Assembly: GCF_905475465.1 (NCBI RefSeq)
Contig: NC_062252.1
Location: 5,394,001-5,458,000, forward strand
Origin: Pieris napi
Taxonomy: Eukaryota; Arthropoda; Insecta; Lepidoptera; Pieridae
Direction of reading: 5' to 3'
DNA: 64,000 bases
Part shown: in pieces, positions 48,836 through 59,764 of the stretch
How positions within the stretch are numbered: position 1 is the first letter of the stretch
Layout of the letters: the number at the start of each line of letters is the position of its first letter
Notes under the pieces: model-generated
What the model was told of the DNA's origin: nothing
The model's database searches: none
The model's input: only the letters and a program-made list of their open reading frames with translations
Position numbers and translations under genes: made by a program

Positions 48836-49801
48836 TAACATCCCTTTGAATAAAATCAACACATATTTTGTCAGAGACCATTCTAATGACTTACTCCGTC
48901 TATTCCTGAAGAATAGCTTTTTTAGTTAAATCACAGTTAAGTCTCTTTACAGAAATACATCTTTAGTTAAAATGTATCTTATCCCAAAGCACGAGGTTTA
49001 AATTTCACCGTGTATATTAATGTTATTTGATTGATTAAGGTGTTAAATTATTTATGATACGATGAATAGATTAATTTTAACAGATTTTATTAATATTTGG
49101 TTATGTCTATGAAAAAAGAAAAGTAAAATTAACATAGTAAAAGTAAATTTTATTAATAGCGAAAATGAGGACAATGAGAAACCACTATTTCTCTGAATTT
49201 TCAGAAGACGTCTGCAATTCAGAACAGTTAACAATTTGCAAGATGCAAATGAAGAATTTTAATTGTAATTTAAAGAAATTTAAATCATTTGATAATGAAA
49301 ACATTTTCTACTAGCACAATTTATTTATATATAAGGAAAGATGATTATTTATTTTAATACATCAGGGTACAATTTTCATAATGAACCTACAGTAGTACAA
49401 GATTTAGTTTAGTGTTTATTGACACTATTGCATAGCGTTTTTTTTTTAATTTTAAAGTACAATTTTCTTAAGACCTAGCAACTAACTATAAATTAGCCAT
49501 TAATTACAATGTTACCTTATGATAAAAAAATACTTTTAATACTTCTACATCTGGTACTCCACAGATAGTAACCAGGTGTATGATTCGATAATAAATAATT
49601 GTTTCGAACTAAAAGAAAACGCAGAAATGTGACTACACAATTTTTGGTTAAGCCTTTCAATCTAAACTCTCTACTACCCGTCACATACCCATAAAGAATA
49701 CACAATTGAAACAATCCCTTTTCAGACCTAAAACAACTTGATTTGTGCGGGCGTCTCTTGAGAAATTAACAATTTCTTTCTCGTTTTAAGAAAAAACCAT
49801 C

Positions 49802-49841
49802 ACTAAAAATGTTGGCAATATGTTTAGCCAACATTTTTAGT
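49802..49841. repeat. Perfect 15-bp hairpin
   Basis: ACTAAAAATGTTGGC, a 10-base loop, then the exact complement GCCAACATTTTTAGT. Possibly a trace of an excised or minimal inverted-repeat element. Confidence 0.6.
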
Positions 49842-49865
49842 AAAAGGTAGTTAACAACTTTGAGC

Positions 49866-49985
49866 ATTGTTAGCCTAGTGACTGTACAGTGTACGCCTCT
49901 CTAGACACTCAACCACGGAGTCGAGCGTTCGAGTTCCGGCTGCTACTGTGGTGAAGGAAACCATCGTCACTTACCAGCAAGTTAG
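49866..49985 (+). repeat. SINE-like tRNA-derived head
   Basis: TGTTAGCCTAGTGACTGTAC (A-box-like) and GTTCGAGTTCCGGCTG (B-box-like), then GTGGTGAAGGAAACC, as in the tRNA-derived SINEs elsewhere in the window. Body truncated. Confidence 0.5.
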
Positions 49986-50166
49986 TAATTGCGTCGCAAT
50001 GGCATTCGCTATCAAGGAAACCTGATGACGTCAGGACTTTATTATGTTATTTTAGATGCCTATTTCATACGACAGATTAAGAAACGTTTTATATATCGAC
50101 TGATAAGAGGGTACACTAGCCCCAAATGACTAATTTATTAGGGGTGTGGCCATGTTATTGTTATTA

Positions 50167-50275
50167 GGTTCTTCCCAGCAGAGCAGTGATTAGATATTAT
50201 CAATTGCATTGCACAATGCAAGTAGGACATCTTTGATAAGATTTCACGTAACTGCCTACAAACTTTGCATATAAA
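50167..50275 (+). promoter_or_regulatory. B1 promoter: C/EBP-like, GATA-like and TATA elements
   Basis: TATAAATACGA at 50270, TTTGATAAGATTT (GATA) at about 50232, a near-palindrome TTGCATTGCACAATGCAA at about 50204-50221 that fits a C/EBP-type site, and GGTTCTTCCCAG at 50167. B2 has the same order with small changes; the TATA block is also shared with B4. No clear kappaB site as in array A is seen. Confidence 0.5.
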
Positions 50276-50342
50276 TACGACACGAGCTAGAACCAAGTCA
50301 AAATAAATCTTCAGGAGCGATTAAAATAAACTCATTACAAAC

Positions 50343-51112
50343 ATGAAGGTTTTAGCCATAGCTCTCATTGCCGCCCTCGTGTGCATCACACAGGCTTCAC
50401 CAATCGGTAAGTTTTTGGCGTGACAACGTCTTATAATTCGATGGAGCCGGCTGCACGCACGAAAAAACATGACTCATGCGGCGTTACCTCGCTCTGAGGC
50501 GTTCCATTTAAAATTGACATAATTGTATTAATGCGTACAAATTAATGTAACTTGATCAATTCAATTGTGATTTCCATTTACCTCCTTCTCTATATGCATA
50601 CAAAATGTCTATCAAACAAATAAAATTTAAATTTTTTTTTTTGAAAAATGCAACCATCCCATTTTTATTATCAGGGCTAATTAAAATAAAACAGGTAACA
50701 AGAAGTATTTATGGTATATCCTACGCAGTACGGCCCTATCCAGTTTCTTTATGAAGACTTTCTTACATTAACAGTGTTAATCACTGTGGTGGTAGGCATC
50801 AATTCATTAGGGGTAACTTCTCAGGTTAGAAGTTACGGTTCATGTGCATATTTTATTGTAGTGCTTTGTGTGTTCTAAATAAAGACTAGCTTGTACTATC
50901 ATTTCCTTACTAACTACTAATTCTGTATTCCAGGAGAGGAGGTAGAGGTTCCAGAACTGGCAGTAGATGCCATGCAACCAATGGAGTTGTTAAACGGTGC
51001 TCGTCAACGGATCTGCACGCCCGTGATGTGTCAGAACTTATGCAGGAGCCTGGGATGGAAATACGGAAGCTGCAACGCGCAACGTTTCTGCGTCTGCAGA
51101 CGCAGAACTTAG
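50343..51112 (+). CDS. B1: secreted six-cysteine defensin-like peptide
   Basis: Exon 1 50343-50406, exon 2 50934-51112, phase-1 intron of 527 bp that carries a MITE fragment. The 80-residue precursor has signal MKVLAIALIAALVCITQA, an acidic pro-region (GEEVEVPEL...MELLNG) and a basic ARQR before the core. Cysteines are at 49, 54, 58, 68, 74 and 76 (C-x4-C-x3-C-x9-C-x5-C-x-C), with the SLGW...CNAQ..CVC core shared with array A and a basic RRRT end. Same CS-alpha-beta family; secreted antimicrobial role expected from the family and the array context. Confidence 0.88.
50419..50666. mobile_element. MITE fragment in B1 intron
   Basis: CGTGACAACGTCTTATAATT and the following 240 bp match the MITE at 43112 in the A7 promoter (ATGGAGCCGGCTGCA, GATCAATTCAATTGTGATTT). 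It lacks the central hairpin insertion and the right terminus. It starts only 12 bases after the splice donor. Confidence 0.8.
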
Positions 51113-51505
51113 TCCTAAAACTACTTTCATTTTGTATTATAAGCTATTGTATTATTTTTAAGCTATATATAAAAAATAAGGCCTATTTCTACTTTCTTTC
51201 TATCCTATTCTTCGGTGATTATCTATACTTTCAAGTATTATTTAATGGGATATACCAGGAGTGTTCAATATAAAGTGACAATGAAAATTATCTAATATTA
51301 AAGTTTAATTGATTTTTAGGCGTAGTCACCTTTTAGTTTTATATTGTTTGTATATTTTTTTTAATAAGACTAAAATTACCTTTTAAAAACCGTAAACCAT
51401 GGCGACTACTGCGTCATCATTTTCAAACTTAGTTCACTACGACTAATTTAGTGAAGAGATTCCAAAAAGAATTTTAATTTCTTGTCCCTACGAAAAGAAA
51501 AAAAA

Positions 51506-51603
51506 AGCCAACATCACGAGGTGTTTCCAGGCGGTCACCCATCCAAGTACTTACCTCGCCCGGCGTTGCTTAACTTTGGTGATCGGACGAGAACCGGTGT
51601 ATT
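51506..51603 (-). pseudogene. 5'-truncated 5S rRNA pseudogene
   Basis: The minus strand reads AATACACCGGTTCTCGTCCG, ATCACCAAAGTTAAGCAACG and on to TGGATGGGTGACCGCCTGG and GATGTTGGCT, i.e. about 98 bases of eukaryotic 5S rRNA including the internal control region, followed by a T run as pol III terminator. The first 21 or so bases of the gene are missing, so the 5' strand of helix I is lost. It may be a retro-derived copy or a 5S-derived SINE head. Confidence 0.85.
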
Positions 51604-52627
51604 ACAATAGCAAATAGCAAAAAAGTGTCGTGACAACTTTTCGTAAGAATTTTTTCCGTCTAGCTCCCTTTCACAACGCGCGATAAGGAATCGCGATATT
51701 CCAAAAAACATATAAGCACTAATTGCAGGAATAGCCCAGACATAGATATGATATTAGTAAATAAAGCACTCTATTTTTTTTGTTTGCGTCTTGTTAGAAC
51801 GTGTTCATAAAAATAAATAAATTTGAAGAAGGCTTGAAATTTTTTTCTACCAAGCTGTTAATGGAAGACTTGAGAGCGACATTAGGACTTCGTACTCCAT
51901 ATTCAACGGGTGCGCGTGCTGTTGGTGTGATGAGTTCAAGCTAGGAACAACTTCAATTAACGACAACACCGCACGGAACGCCCTACATCGATAGTGACTG
52001 AAAAATATTGTCTTCACCACCATTGGACCAGCGTGTTACTGTTTATTTTATAATAGAAATGATGATTTCTGTTGGAAGTGTCCATAATATCGACATTTCG
52101 CATACAAAACAGCTTAAATAGTGTCTATAAAATTAAATCACATATTTTATTTCAACTACTACATACAACATATGATTTAGATCTAAGAGCATGTTGAATT
52201 GAAAGTTGCCCCGCTACTCTGTCCAAACCAATACAGATTTCAAATATTGTCTCAATAATTGGCTGTCAATGGCACTCGCTAACAAAGAATCCTGATAATG
52301 GTAGGATGTCATGTACCGCGAAAACGCATTATTGATTTAATTCTTTCAATATCCGTAGCGCTGTTGTCGCCAACTTGTAATACGAGTAACGAGGTACGAA
52401 AACATGCCGCTATTAGAATTACTTACCTTATTACTTACACCTTATCTGCAGCAATATAAACATACATAATTTTGTAACCATTTTTTAAGATACCTATTTG
52501 ATACGATGGCTTAAGAAATGATTTATATCGACTGATAATGGGCACACTAGCCCCAAATGACTAATTTACTGACTATGTTATTGTTATTAGGTTCTTCCCA
52601 GTAGCAACAGTGAGTAGATACTATCGA

Positions 52628-52697
52628 TTGCATTGCACAATGCATGTAGTGCTTTGATTAGTTTTCATGTCTCATGCCTACAAAATGTACATATAAA
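52628..52697 (+). promoter_or_regulatory. B2 promoter: C/EBP-like element and TATA box
   Basis: TTGCATTGCACAATGCA at about 52628 and TATAAATACGA at 52692, with GGTTCTTCCCAG further upstream; homologous to the B1 promoter over about 280 bp. The GATA element is TTTGATTAG here. Confidence 0.5.
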
Positions 52698-52764
52698 TAC
52701 GACACGAGTTAGAACCAAGTCAAAATAAATCTTCAGGAGCAATTGAAATAAACTCACTGTAAAC

Positions 52765-53233
52765 ATGAAGGTTTTCGCCGTTGCTCTCTTTACTGCCCTC
52801 GTGTACATCACACAGGCCTCACCAATCGGTAAGTTTTTCTTGTAATTACTAACGGGTTTCTCGAATGGAAATAAAAAAGTAATAAAGACAATTAAAATAC
52901 TAACAGAGTTGATCACTGTGATACGTCGTCGATTCGTTAGATTAATGTTAACGTAAAAAGTTAAGTTTCTTCTGTATATTTTATTGTTGTGTTTTGTGTA
53001 TATAAATATGTTCTAAATAAACACAAGATTTTACTCATGTTTCCTGTTTCTTATGTGTTCCAGGAGAGGAGGTAGGGATTCCAGTACTAGCAGCAGATGC
53101 CATGGAACCAATGGAGTTGTTAAACGGCGCTCGTCAAGGGATCTGCTCGTCCGTGTGTCAGTACTTGTGCAGGAGGATGGGATGGCTAATCGGAAACTGC
53201 AACGCGCAAGGAAGGTGCATTTGCAGACGTTAA
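52765..53233 (+). CDS. B2: defensin-like peptide with shortened first loop
   Basis: Exon 1 52765-52828, exon 2 53064-53233, intron 235 bp, phase 1. The 77-residue precursor has signal MKVFAVALFTALVYITQA, pro-region GEEVGIPVL...MELLNGARQG, and cysteines at 49, 53, 57, 67, 73 and 75. The first spacing is C-x3-C instead of C-x4-C, a one-codon loss next to the second cysteine (SSVC versus TPVMC in B1). The later pattern is normal and it ends RR. Upstream and coding sequence show it is a tandem duplicate of B1. Confidence 0.85.
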
Positions 53234-53499
53234 TACTCCAAAAACTATTTTAATTTTGTATTATAAGCTATTGTACTATTTTTCAAGCTGTAAATAAAAA
53301 ACTAGCCCTAATTCTACTTTCATTCTATCTGCAACCAATGTCTAAATTTAAGTTTTAACTTTTTAAGTATAGTTATTTAGATAAAATACTATTGAGTTAA
53401 AAATAAGGAATGGAAGGTAGGGTAGAAAATGTAAAACTATAGAACAAGATAAGAAGTACAGAAATAAAAACGAAAACAAAAGTTATTGGTACTCTATCC

Positions 53500-53700
53500 C
53501 ATTGGATGAAACTTAAGTGGAAATGGACGGGCCTCATGAACAATGGCAGATGGACAAACAAGGTGAAAAGGGCTACTCTTGCACGGTAGGCTGACGAGCT
53601 TGGAAGTTGGTGGGGAAGATTGGGAGAGAAATTCTTAAGATAGATGATAAGAGATGAAGCCAGTTGGAGGAGGCTTATACTCTAGAAGAGGTCCTTGAAA
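53500..53700 (+). mobile_element. RTE-like retrotransposon C-terminal fragment
   Basis: Plus strand: KLKWKWTGLMNNGRWTNKVK, then RADELGSWWGRLGEKF and, past stops, SQLEEAYTLEEVL. This resembles the W-x-W-x-G-H...W...R.....W...A..R..W...EEAY tail of RTE-clade elements. Several stops; a T-rich 3' flank follows. Confidence 0.55.
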
Positions 53701-54548
53701 AAAAAATTTTTGTATAAAAATTGTATCGTTGTATCTTTTGTAATTAAAATGGAAGTAAGTTTCCTAAAATAAATGAGGCTTAATTATTACCATCGACATT
53801 CTAGCCTTAAAATATAGCCCGCATAGTCTCTGTAACATCAAGTTCTCTGTACATAAGAGGCAACGAAGCAATTGCGCAATTGCTGGGCGGTAGAATTTGC
53901 CTTGGGGACCCCTTGAACATATAATTTCTTTGGTTTACGACGACTTTGATTAAACAGTGTTTTGTATGCTAGCACAATTATCATAATTAGTACATTGTGA
54001 AAAGATTGACCATTTTGACAGTTGACACGTTCAACCAGACCTGGAGAACAGTCACCGGTGAATTTATATTCTTGGACATATCAGGTTCAAGTTTGCTTTG
54101 ATTGCATGTATGTTGTATGTTATTATTACCTTAAATACTGTTATTCATTTGAAAATACAATATAAACGAAATAAATACAGTTATCAAATTTCAAGAATTA
54201 TTAACTTCACTGTACCTATTTTTAAATTTTAATTAAACCTTGTAATTAAACTCAAGTAGGTTAAAATTTAATTGATTTTTAGCCTCTGTAGCATAGAATA
54301 AAAATACCGTATTCAACTCACGGACATGGCTTTGTATTTAATATTTTATTTTACAAATTTTGTATTTAATTAATACAAATATGAGATTTCTTTCATCTTC
54401 TTGGTCTGATAAGATACATTTACTTGTATCACAAGAACGATTTTCACAAAATATTATGGTTGGTGAATTTAAAAGGCAAAATAGGCCTAATAATTTATTA
54501 ATACCTAAAAATAACAGTAAACTAAAGTTAAATTAAGAATTACAACGG
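53701..54548. other. Spacer between B2 and B3, nothing recognised
   Basis: AT-rich DNA without recognisable genes or repeat families. Confidence 0.45.
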
Positions 54549-55085
54549 TTAACGTCTACAGATGCACAATAGTTGGGCGTTGCAGCTGCCCGTCCGCCAT
54601 CCCAGACTTCTGCACACAGATTGACACAACGCAGCGGTGCAGATGCGTTGACGAGCGCCGTTTAACATCTCCATAGGTTCCATGGCCTCAGTCGACAGTT
54701 GTGGAATGTCTGATTCTTCGGCTGAAACACAAATAAATATCAGTACTTCTCGGATCTCAAAAAACTATATGTGAAGATTTTTAATTGGCCCATAATGTTA
54801 TATATATATACATCTATTTCTGTATTGTGCTGTGAATCTTCTGAATAAATAAATAAAAAAATATTTATTTACACCCCTTAATATATTATATTCATAGAAA
54901 CTATAATTACTTCTTTTTATTTTTACAGAATGTCTGAATGTTCTCAACAAACGAACGAAAACCTACTGCTAATATTTGGCATTACTGCCCAGTTATACTT
55001 ATTAAACATATTATGCCTTACCAATGGATGTAGCATGTGTGACACACACGAGGGCGACAAAAAAAGCAAGCATTAAAACCTTCAT
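54549..55085 (-). CDS. B3: secreted six-cysteine defensin-like peptide
   Basis: Exon 1 55022-55085, exon 2 54549-54721 (minus), intron 300 bp, phase 1. Precursor of 78 residues: signal MKVLMLAFFVALVCVTHA, pro-region AEESDIPQL...MEMLNGARQR, cysteines at 49, 54, 58, 68, 74 and 76 with the standard spacing, end RR. The core SLGWRTGSCNAQ is close to B4, and TAALCQSVC recalls array A, so it has features of both arrays. TATA at 55174-55179 on the minus strand. Convergent with B2, divergent from B4. Confidence 0.88.
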
Positions 55086-56205
55086 TTTAGTTTATTTTTT
55101 TATATATATTTTAATAAGTAGTTTGAATGAACACTTGTTTCTAATTGTTTACTATATAGTTTATGTGAGAGTATTTATATGTAAAATTTGTAGGTAGTCT
55201 CGTCAAATCTAATCGAAGATGACCTACTTGGTGCAATTCACTGATAGTATGGTTCAAATAACTGGTATCGTTTACTGGGAAGAACCTTATACGACCTAAA
55301 ATTATTATGCAAATATAAGAAGCCTTTATTGAAGAAATAACTTAGTTTAGAAATTAACTTTTGACAATAATTTTATTTTAATGCGTCACTGATTCCTAAT
55401 TTATGATTACCCTTCTACTAAAATGTAGTTTGGGCATTTTTAAGTAGTCGTTTTGTCTTGCTACCTAAAATACTAAACTCTAAAAGTGTAAAAGATAGAG
55501 TTAGATTTATTTTTGATTCAAGCCTTGGAAAAGGGATCTTTTCGCGACGTTTTACTACTCTGTTAGAGCAAGTAATCATTTCATACATATAAAGAAAATA
55601 TCATTGGTTCAGAACCGTGGCCTGAACCGTCCATCTCAAGTTAAAGAAACAAATGATTGGCGGTTTTTCATTGCATTCGCCACCAGTGCCCCAAATAAAA
55701 ACCTATGTTACGGGAAAAGTACGTTATGTAAACGTAGGGTAATATCGTTGTAATTCGGTTCAAAAAGATACTTTATTTCTCAAAGAATTACATTCACTTA
55801 GCGAGAAAATGTAGAGTAAGCTAGTTATGTACATCGTGTTATGAATTTTTTTTGAAAATACATTATATAAAGTAAAAGTATTAGTTTCTAACAATATGTA
55901 CCATATTTATTACAAAAGTGTAGGTAGGTCGCATCGATGTTACAACAGGCATTATGTGACAATTAATAGTAATAATTTCTAATTAATATAGTAGTAGTAA
56001 TTGGCAATTAGATTGTTTTCCGACTCAAATTTGTACATAATAATTACCATAAATAAGTACTAAGGCTAGACTATACACAACTGCAGATAAAAAAGCATAG
56101 GTATAGATATTCCCTTTAATAATGATAAAATATTATCGATAGTTAAATTGAACAATGCATGTAGTACTTTGATAAGATTCCATTAAACTGCCTACAAAAT
56201 GTGCA

Positions 56206-56211
56206 TATAAA
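56206..56211 (+). promoter_or_regulatory. B4 TATA box with upstream GATA-like element
   Basis: TATAAATACGATG at 56206, preceded by TTTGATAAGATTCC at about 56168 and CAATGCATGTAGT at about 56152; the arrangement is that of B1. Confidence 0.5.
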
Positions 56212-56282
56212 TACGATGCTTCAGAGCCAGAAAGCATGTTCTAAACCAGTATTCAGAACAGACAATACCCTCACTTATAAAC

Positions 56283-57386
56283 ATGAAGTTTCTGGTTCTT
56301 TGCGCTTTTTTCACCGCCCTCGTGTGCATTACACAGGCTTCACCTATCGGTAAGTTTATATAGTTATAGTAGTCATTAGAAATATTTCTTATTAAACTCC
56401 CAAGTCTCAAAACTATGCTATGTTCAAAAAAGTCGAGCTTCAGCCCTGCGATTCTGTAACTAACTTTTCGAACTCACACAGCGGTTTTCGCATCGGCGGT
56501 CGCTCTCAAATCAGTCGTGAAGCAGTCATTTTATAATTTGGCATTCTGAAACGGTGGGAGCTTGTAGTTTATTGTTTATCAGAATACCAGAATGTTTATC
56601 AGAAAAGTGAGTTACAGAATCGCAAGGCATTAGGCAACGCATCGCAACATTCAATCTAATCTAAATAAAAATATTTATTAAAATATGAAATTCTAATAAA
56701 TAGTTATCATTTACTTTTCTATGATTTTAATAAAGTACGTACTGTTCCTTGTACTCTACAAGGAACAGTATTATATTAATACTAGCTGACCCGGCAAACG
56801 TTGTTTTGCCATGTACCTATATTATTTTTGGGAAACATTTTTACAGTTCAATAAAATAAACTATCTACAATAATAAAAAATCTTAAAAACAAAAAAAATG
56901 TCTAAAAAATAAAATAAAATATTTGGGGTGGACACGCCTTATCGCTTAGGGGGTTTGATAGATAGTAGCCGATTCTCATACTTACTGAATATTCATAAAA
57001 CATTTCATAAGAATCGGTTGAGTCGTTTCAGAGGAGTATGGAAACGAACATTGTGACACGAAAATTTTATATATTAGATTGTTATAAACCATTTTGATTT
57101 TTGACACGGCCAACGCGCGTCCTTAATATATGCTACGGGCGCAACTGTAATGCAAAATAATTCTAACTCAACGTGTGACATAAGAAAATAATAAATATAT
57201 GGTCACTTTCTTTCAGCTGGAGAAATAGAATCTCCAGAACTGTCTTCTATCGGAGTGGAACCAATGGAGATGTTAAATAGCGCTCAACGGAGCTGCACGC
57301 CCTCGTCGTGTTACAATTTGTGCAGGAGACTGGGATGGCGCACAGGCAGCTGCAATGGGTCACGTCAGTGCGTCTGCAGACGTTGA
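56283..57386 (+). CDS. B4: secreted six-cysteine defensin-like peptide
   Basis: Exon 1 56283-56349, exon 2 57217-57386, phase-1 intron of 867 bp containing a MITE, a hairpin and a Helitron. Precursor of 78 residues: signal MKFLVLCAFFTALVCITQA (one residue longer than B1-B3), pro-region AGEIESPEL...MEMLNSAQRS, cysteines at 49, 54, 58, 68, 74 and 76, end RR. The ARQR seen in B1 and B3 before the first Cys is AQRS here, so the processing site, if any, differs. AATAAA follows at about 57453. Confidence 0.88.
56443..56628. mobile_element. Palindromic MITE in B4 intron
   Basis: Starts GCCCTGCGATTCTGTAACT and ends GTTACAGAATCGCAAGGC; the interior matches the MITEs at 15127-15598 (GGTCGCTCTCAAATCAGT, GGGAGCTTGTAGTTTATTG). 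Confidence 0.8.
56741..56769. repeat. 13-bp hairpin in B4 intron
   Basis: ACTGTTCCTTGTA, loop CTC, then TACAAGGAACAGT; a perfect stem just outside the Helitron end. Confidence 0.55.
56782..57078 (-). mobile_element. Short non-autonomous Helitron in B4 intron
   Basis: Minus strand runs from TCTAATATATAAAATTTTCG to CGGGTCAGCTAG, flanked by A and T as required. It is related to the element at 11939-12312 (shared ends and GATTCTTATGAAATG block) but shorter. Confidence 0.8.
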
Positions 57387-58711
57387 TACAACTATGTACT
57401 ACTATTTTAATTTTATATTATAACATTTGATTTTATTGTATTTTTAACATTCAAATAAAAATTTAGGCCTAAAGTATTGTCTTTTATTGACAAAACCTTT
57501 ACACATTTAAAGAAAACACTTTTTGAGGTGGACTTACTACACGACAATAAAGGACACTGTGAGCCATTTTTGCCAAAACCCTCCATATTTTAGTCGATAC
57601 CAACTCCGGGGAAATAAATACAGATAATACAACTTTTCTACAGCTGTGATACTTTTTGACATTTAACACCTTTTGTCTTCAGTCACCGTGACCACGCACG
57701 CGAAACGTCGGTTAAATTTAAAATTATATATTTACATAACTTCAATCCGGTAAAAAAGTGTTTTCTTTAATTTAGGCCTATTTCATCTTTTATTCTACCT
57801 GTTTCCGATGTTATTTGTGTAAGCCTAAAAGTTTAATTCTCCCTTTTTATGGAATAATCGTGAACAAAACTAAAAATTATTTAGATAAAGTTGGTTAATA
57901 ATTTAAGCTAATCAGAAACGTTAACGTTGTTTAATAATCAAATGTATAAGTCGTTGTCATATTTTCTTTAAATTCATTTGGCGATGCTTTGCTCTAATTC
58001 ATAACTATGTATGATTATTATTTATAAACACAGTCGAAATAAAGAAAGCACCGAGTATCTTGAGTGTTCTTCTAACAGAGGTGCATTAACGGTACATAGA
58101 CTTGATAAGATTAGTATTGTAAAGTCCTACCTGTAAGTAACTGCATTTATTGTAAAGTACCTGCATGGTACTTTAACAGGTAAAGACCCAACAAATGTTA
58201 GCTGTGCATTTTACAACTCTTGCCACATTACGGGTTTTTTTTAAACTTGGCAAAATGCATTGCGCAAACCTTTTCACGACGTGACTGCTTAGTGCGGGAG
58301 GGTAACGTGGGTCTCACTATTGTGAATACCGAATGCGCCAGCAACAATCGCTTTGCTAACTTCCGGGTACTCTAACTGCTCCTAACATATTTTTTTAATA
58401 GCAAAACGAGCATATTTTAATGACAGTGACAAAATAAGTAAAATTTTAATAAAGTTTAACATAGGTCTAATCGTTAAATACTATTTAACCCTTAATAATA
58501 GATTCTATTCATGCTTAGTAAAAGTTGATTGTGTGTTTTATTCGAACAATACAAATCAGTAATTAGCCATACGTTACTTAGTAGTGTAACCTGTTCAATG
58601 ATTAATTATAAATAGTCGTGTACAATACACTTTTTACATAATGGTCTATAGCAAACATATATCTGTCTATCTCATATAGATACAAAGAGCCCATGTTGAC
58701 GTAGTAATATC
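57387..58711. other. 3' flank of B4 and spacer, nothing recognised
   Basis: AT-rich DNA; only the B4 polyadenylation signal and a short hairpin (AAAGTACCTGCATGGTACTTT, about 58155) stand out. Confidence 0.45.
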
Positions 58712-58890
58712 AATGTGCTATCTAGCTAAGGTATGGTAGGTTCGATTCCCGGATGTGCTCCTATGGACTTTCTGCCTATGTCTGCATTTGACACTCGCTT
58801 GAAAGGTGAAGGATAATATCGTGAGGAAACCGATATAATGCCTAAGATAAAAATTAAATGGTGTGTCAAGCACAGAGGGCTGATCAAAAA
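58712..58890 (+). repeat. tRNA-derived SINE, partly degraded
   Basis: GTAGGTTCGATTCCCGG as B box, then CTCCTATGGACTTTCTGCC, GAGGAAACCGATAT and GAGGGCTGATC, matching the SINE family at 3211-3490, with A-rich 3' end. Confidence 0.65.
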
Positions 58891-59301
58891 AATATATATA
58901 ATAAAAAAAAATAATAGCAAAACCCTTTTTGAAAAATTTATTATTAAATAAAAAAAAAATTTTTAAATTAACATTAGAATTAGAAGTTATAGATCGCTGC
59001 CATGTAATGCTTTCAAGGGGAAGGTGAAAACTCAGTTATACCTTCCCCTTATCACTGATAAGGTTTTTAAAGTCAAGGTGCTTTTATAGCTCGGGCGAAT
59101 ATTTGGCCTATAAGTTTGACAACAATTAATTATAAATAGCTTGACTTATTATTATGACTGATGTTCTTATTATATGACTTAATGAAAATTAATGTGTCAT
59201 TTGCATGCCTATTTTTGTGTGGCTGATTGTGTGAATTTTTAAATTGATCGTTATAAATGTACCACTTTCTTGCAAATAAATGATTTATTATTATTATTAT
59301 T
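58891..59301. other. Spacer, nothing recognised
   Basis: AT-rich; ends in a short ATT microsatellite at about 59287-59301. Confidence 0.4.
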
Positions 59302-59764
59302 ACAAAAGAGGGAGTCAAATCTTCTACACAGTGGGTGTGAGGAGCGTCCTCAAGTTCTGTACGAACTAACTTCTGTGTGATCAACCCTTCAGGGTGAGGC
59401 CATCGCGTGTCTGCATTCGCGGTAGGTCGGGTCCCCGGCACCCCGACAACGCGCGTACATCTCTGGAAATACGTCAGAGGCGCAGAGGGCCAGATTTAAC
59501 GGATCTAGCCCACGTACCGTATCCTGTGTAGAAACGGACTCCCATTGGCCATACACAAGCATACGTATATATAGTTATGCAACCGAGAAAACATTGTCAC
59601 CGCGTTTTAGCACTCCACTGTTTTTGTTAAATTTCGCCAGTTCTATAAAATATAGAGTTTGGAATTGTTAGGTATAAGTAGTTATTGATAGTTATCTCGG
59701 CGTTGTATACAAAAGTATTTAGGTTTTATTGATATTTATGGGGTTTTTAAAAAGGGGGTAGCTA
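59302..59764. repeat. 0.46-kb dispersed repeat, copy 1
   Basis: Starts CAAAAGAGGGAGTCAAATCT and runs to GGTAGCTA; repeated in direct orientation at 63541-64000 with roughly 90% identity by eye. GC-rich compared with the surroundings (CCCGACAACGCGCG, GAGGCGCAGAGGGCCAGATT). No coding motif or terminal inverted repeats seen; class unknown. Confidence 0.75.

Larger units (their letters stand above)
48836..50202. other. Spacer upstream of B1
   Basis: No gene. Holds a 15-bp hairpin (49802-49841) and a SINE-like piece (49866-49985), listed separately. From about 50050 the sequence is homologous to the region upstream of B2 (CCCCAAATGACTAATTTA block). Confidence 0.45.

Noticed and set aside
50167..50178. 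GGTTCTTCCCAG as a kappaB site for array B
   Set aside because: The complement GGGAAGAACC fails the pyrimidine half of the kappaB consensus; kept only as a shared element of unknown function.
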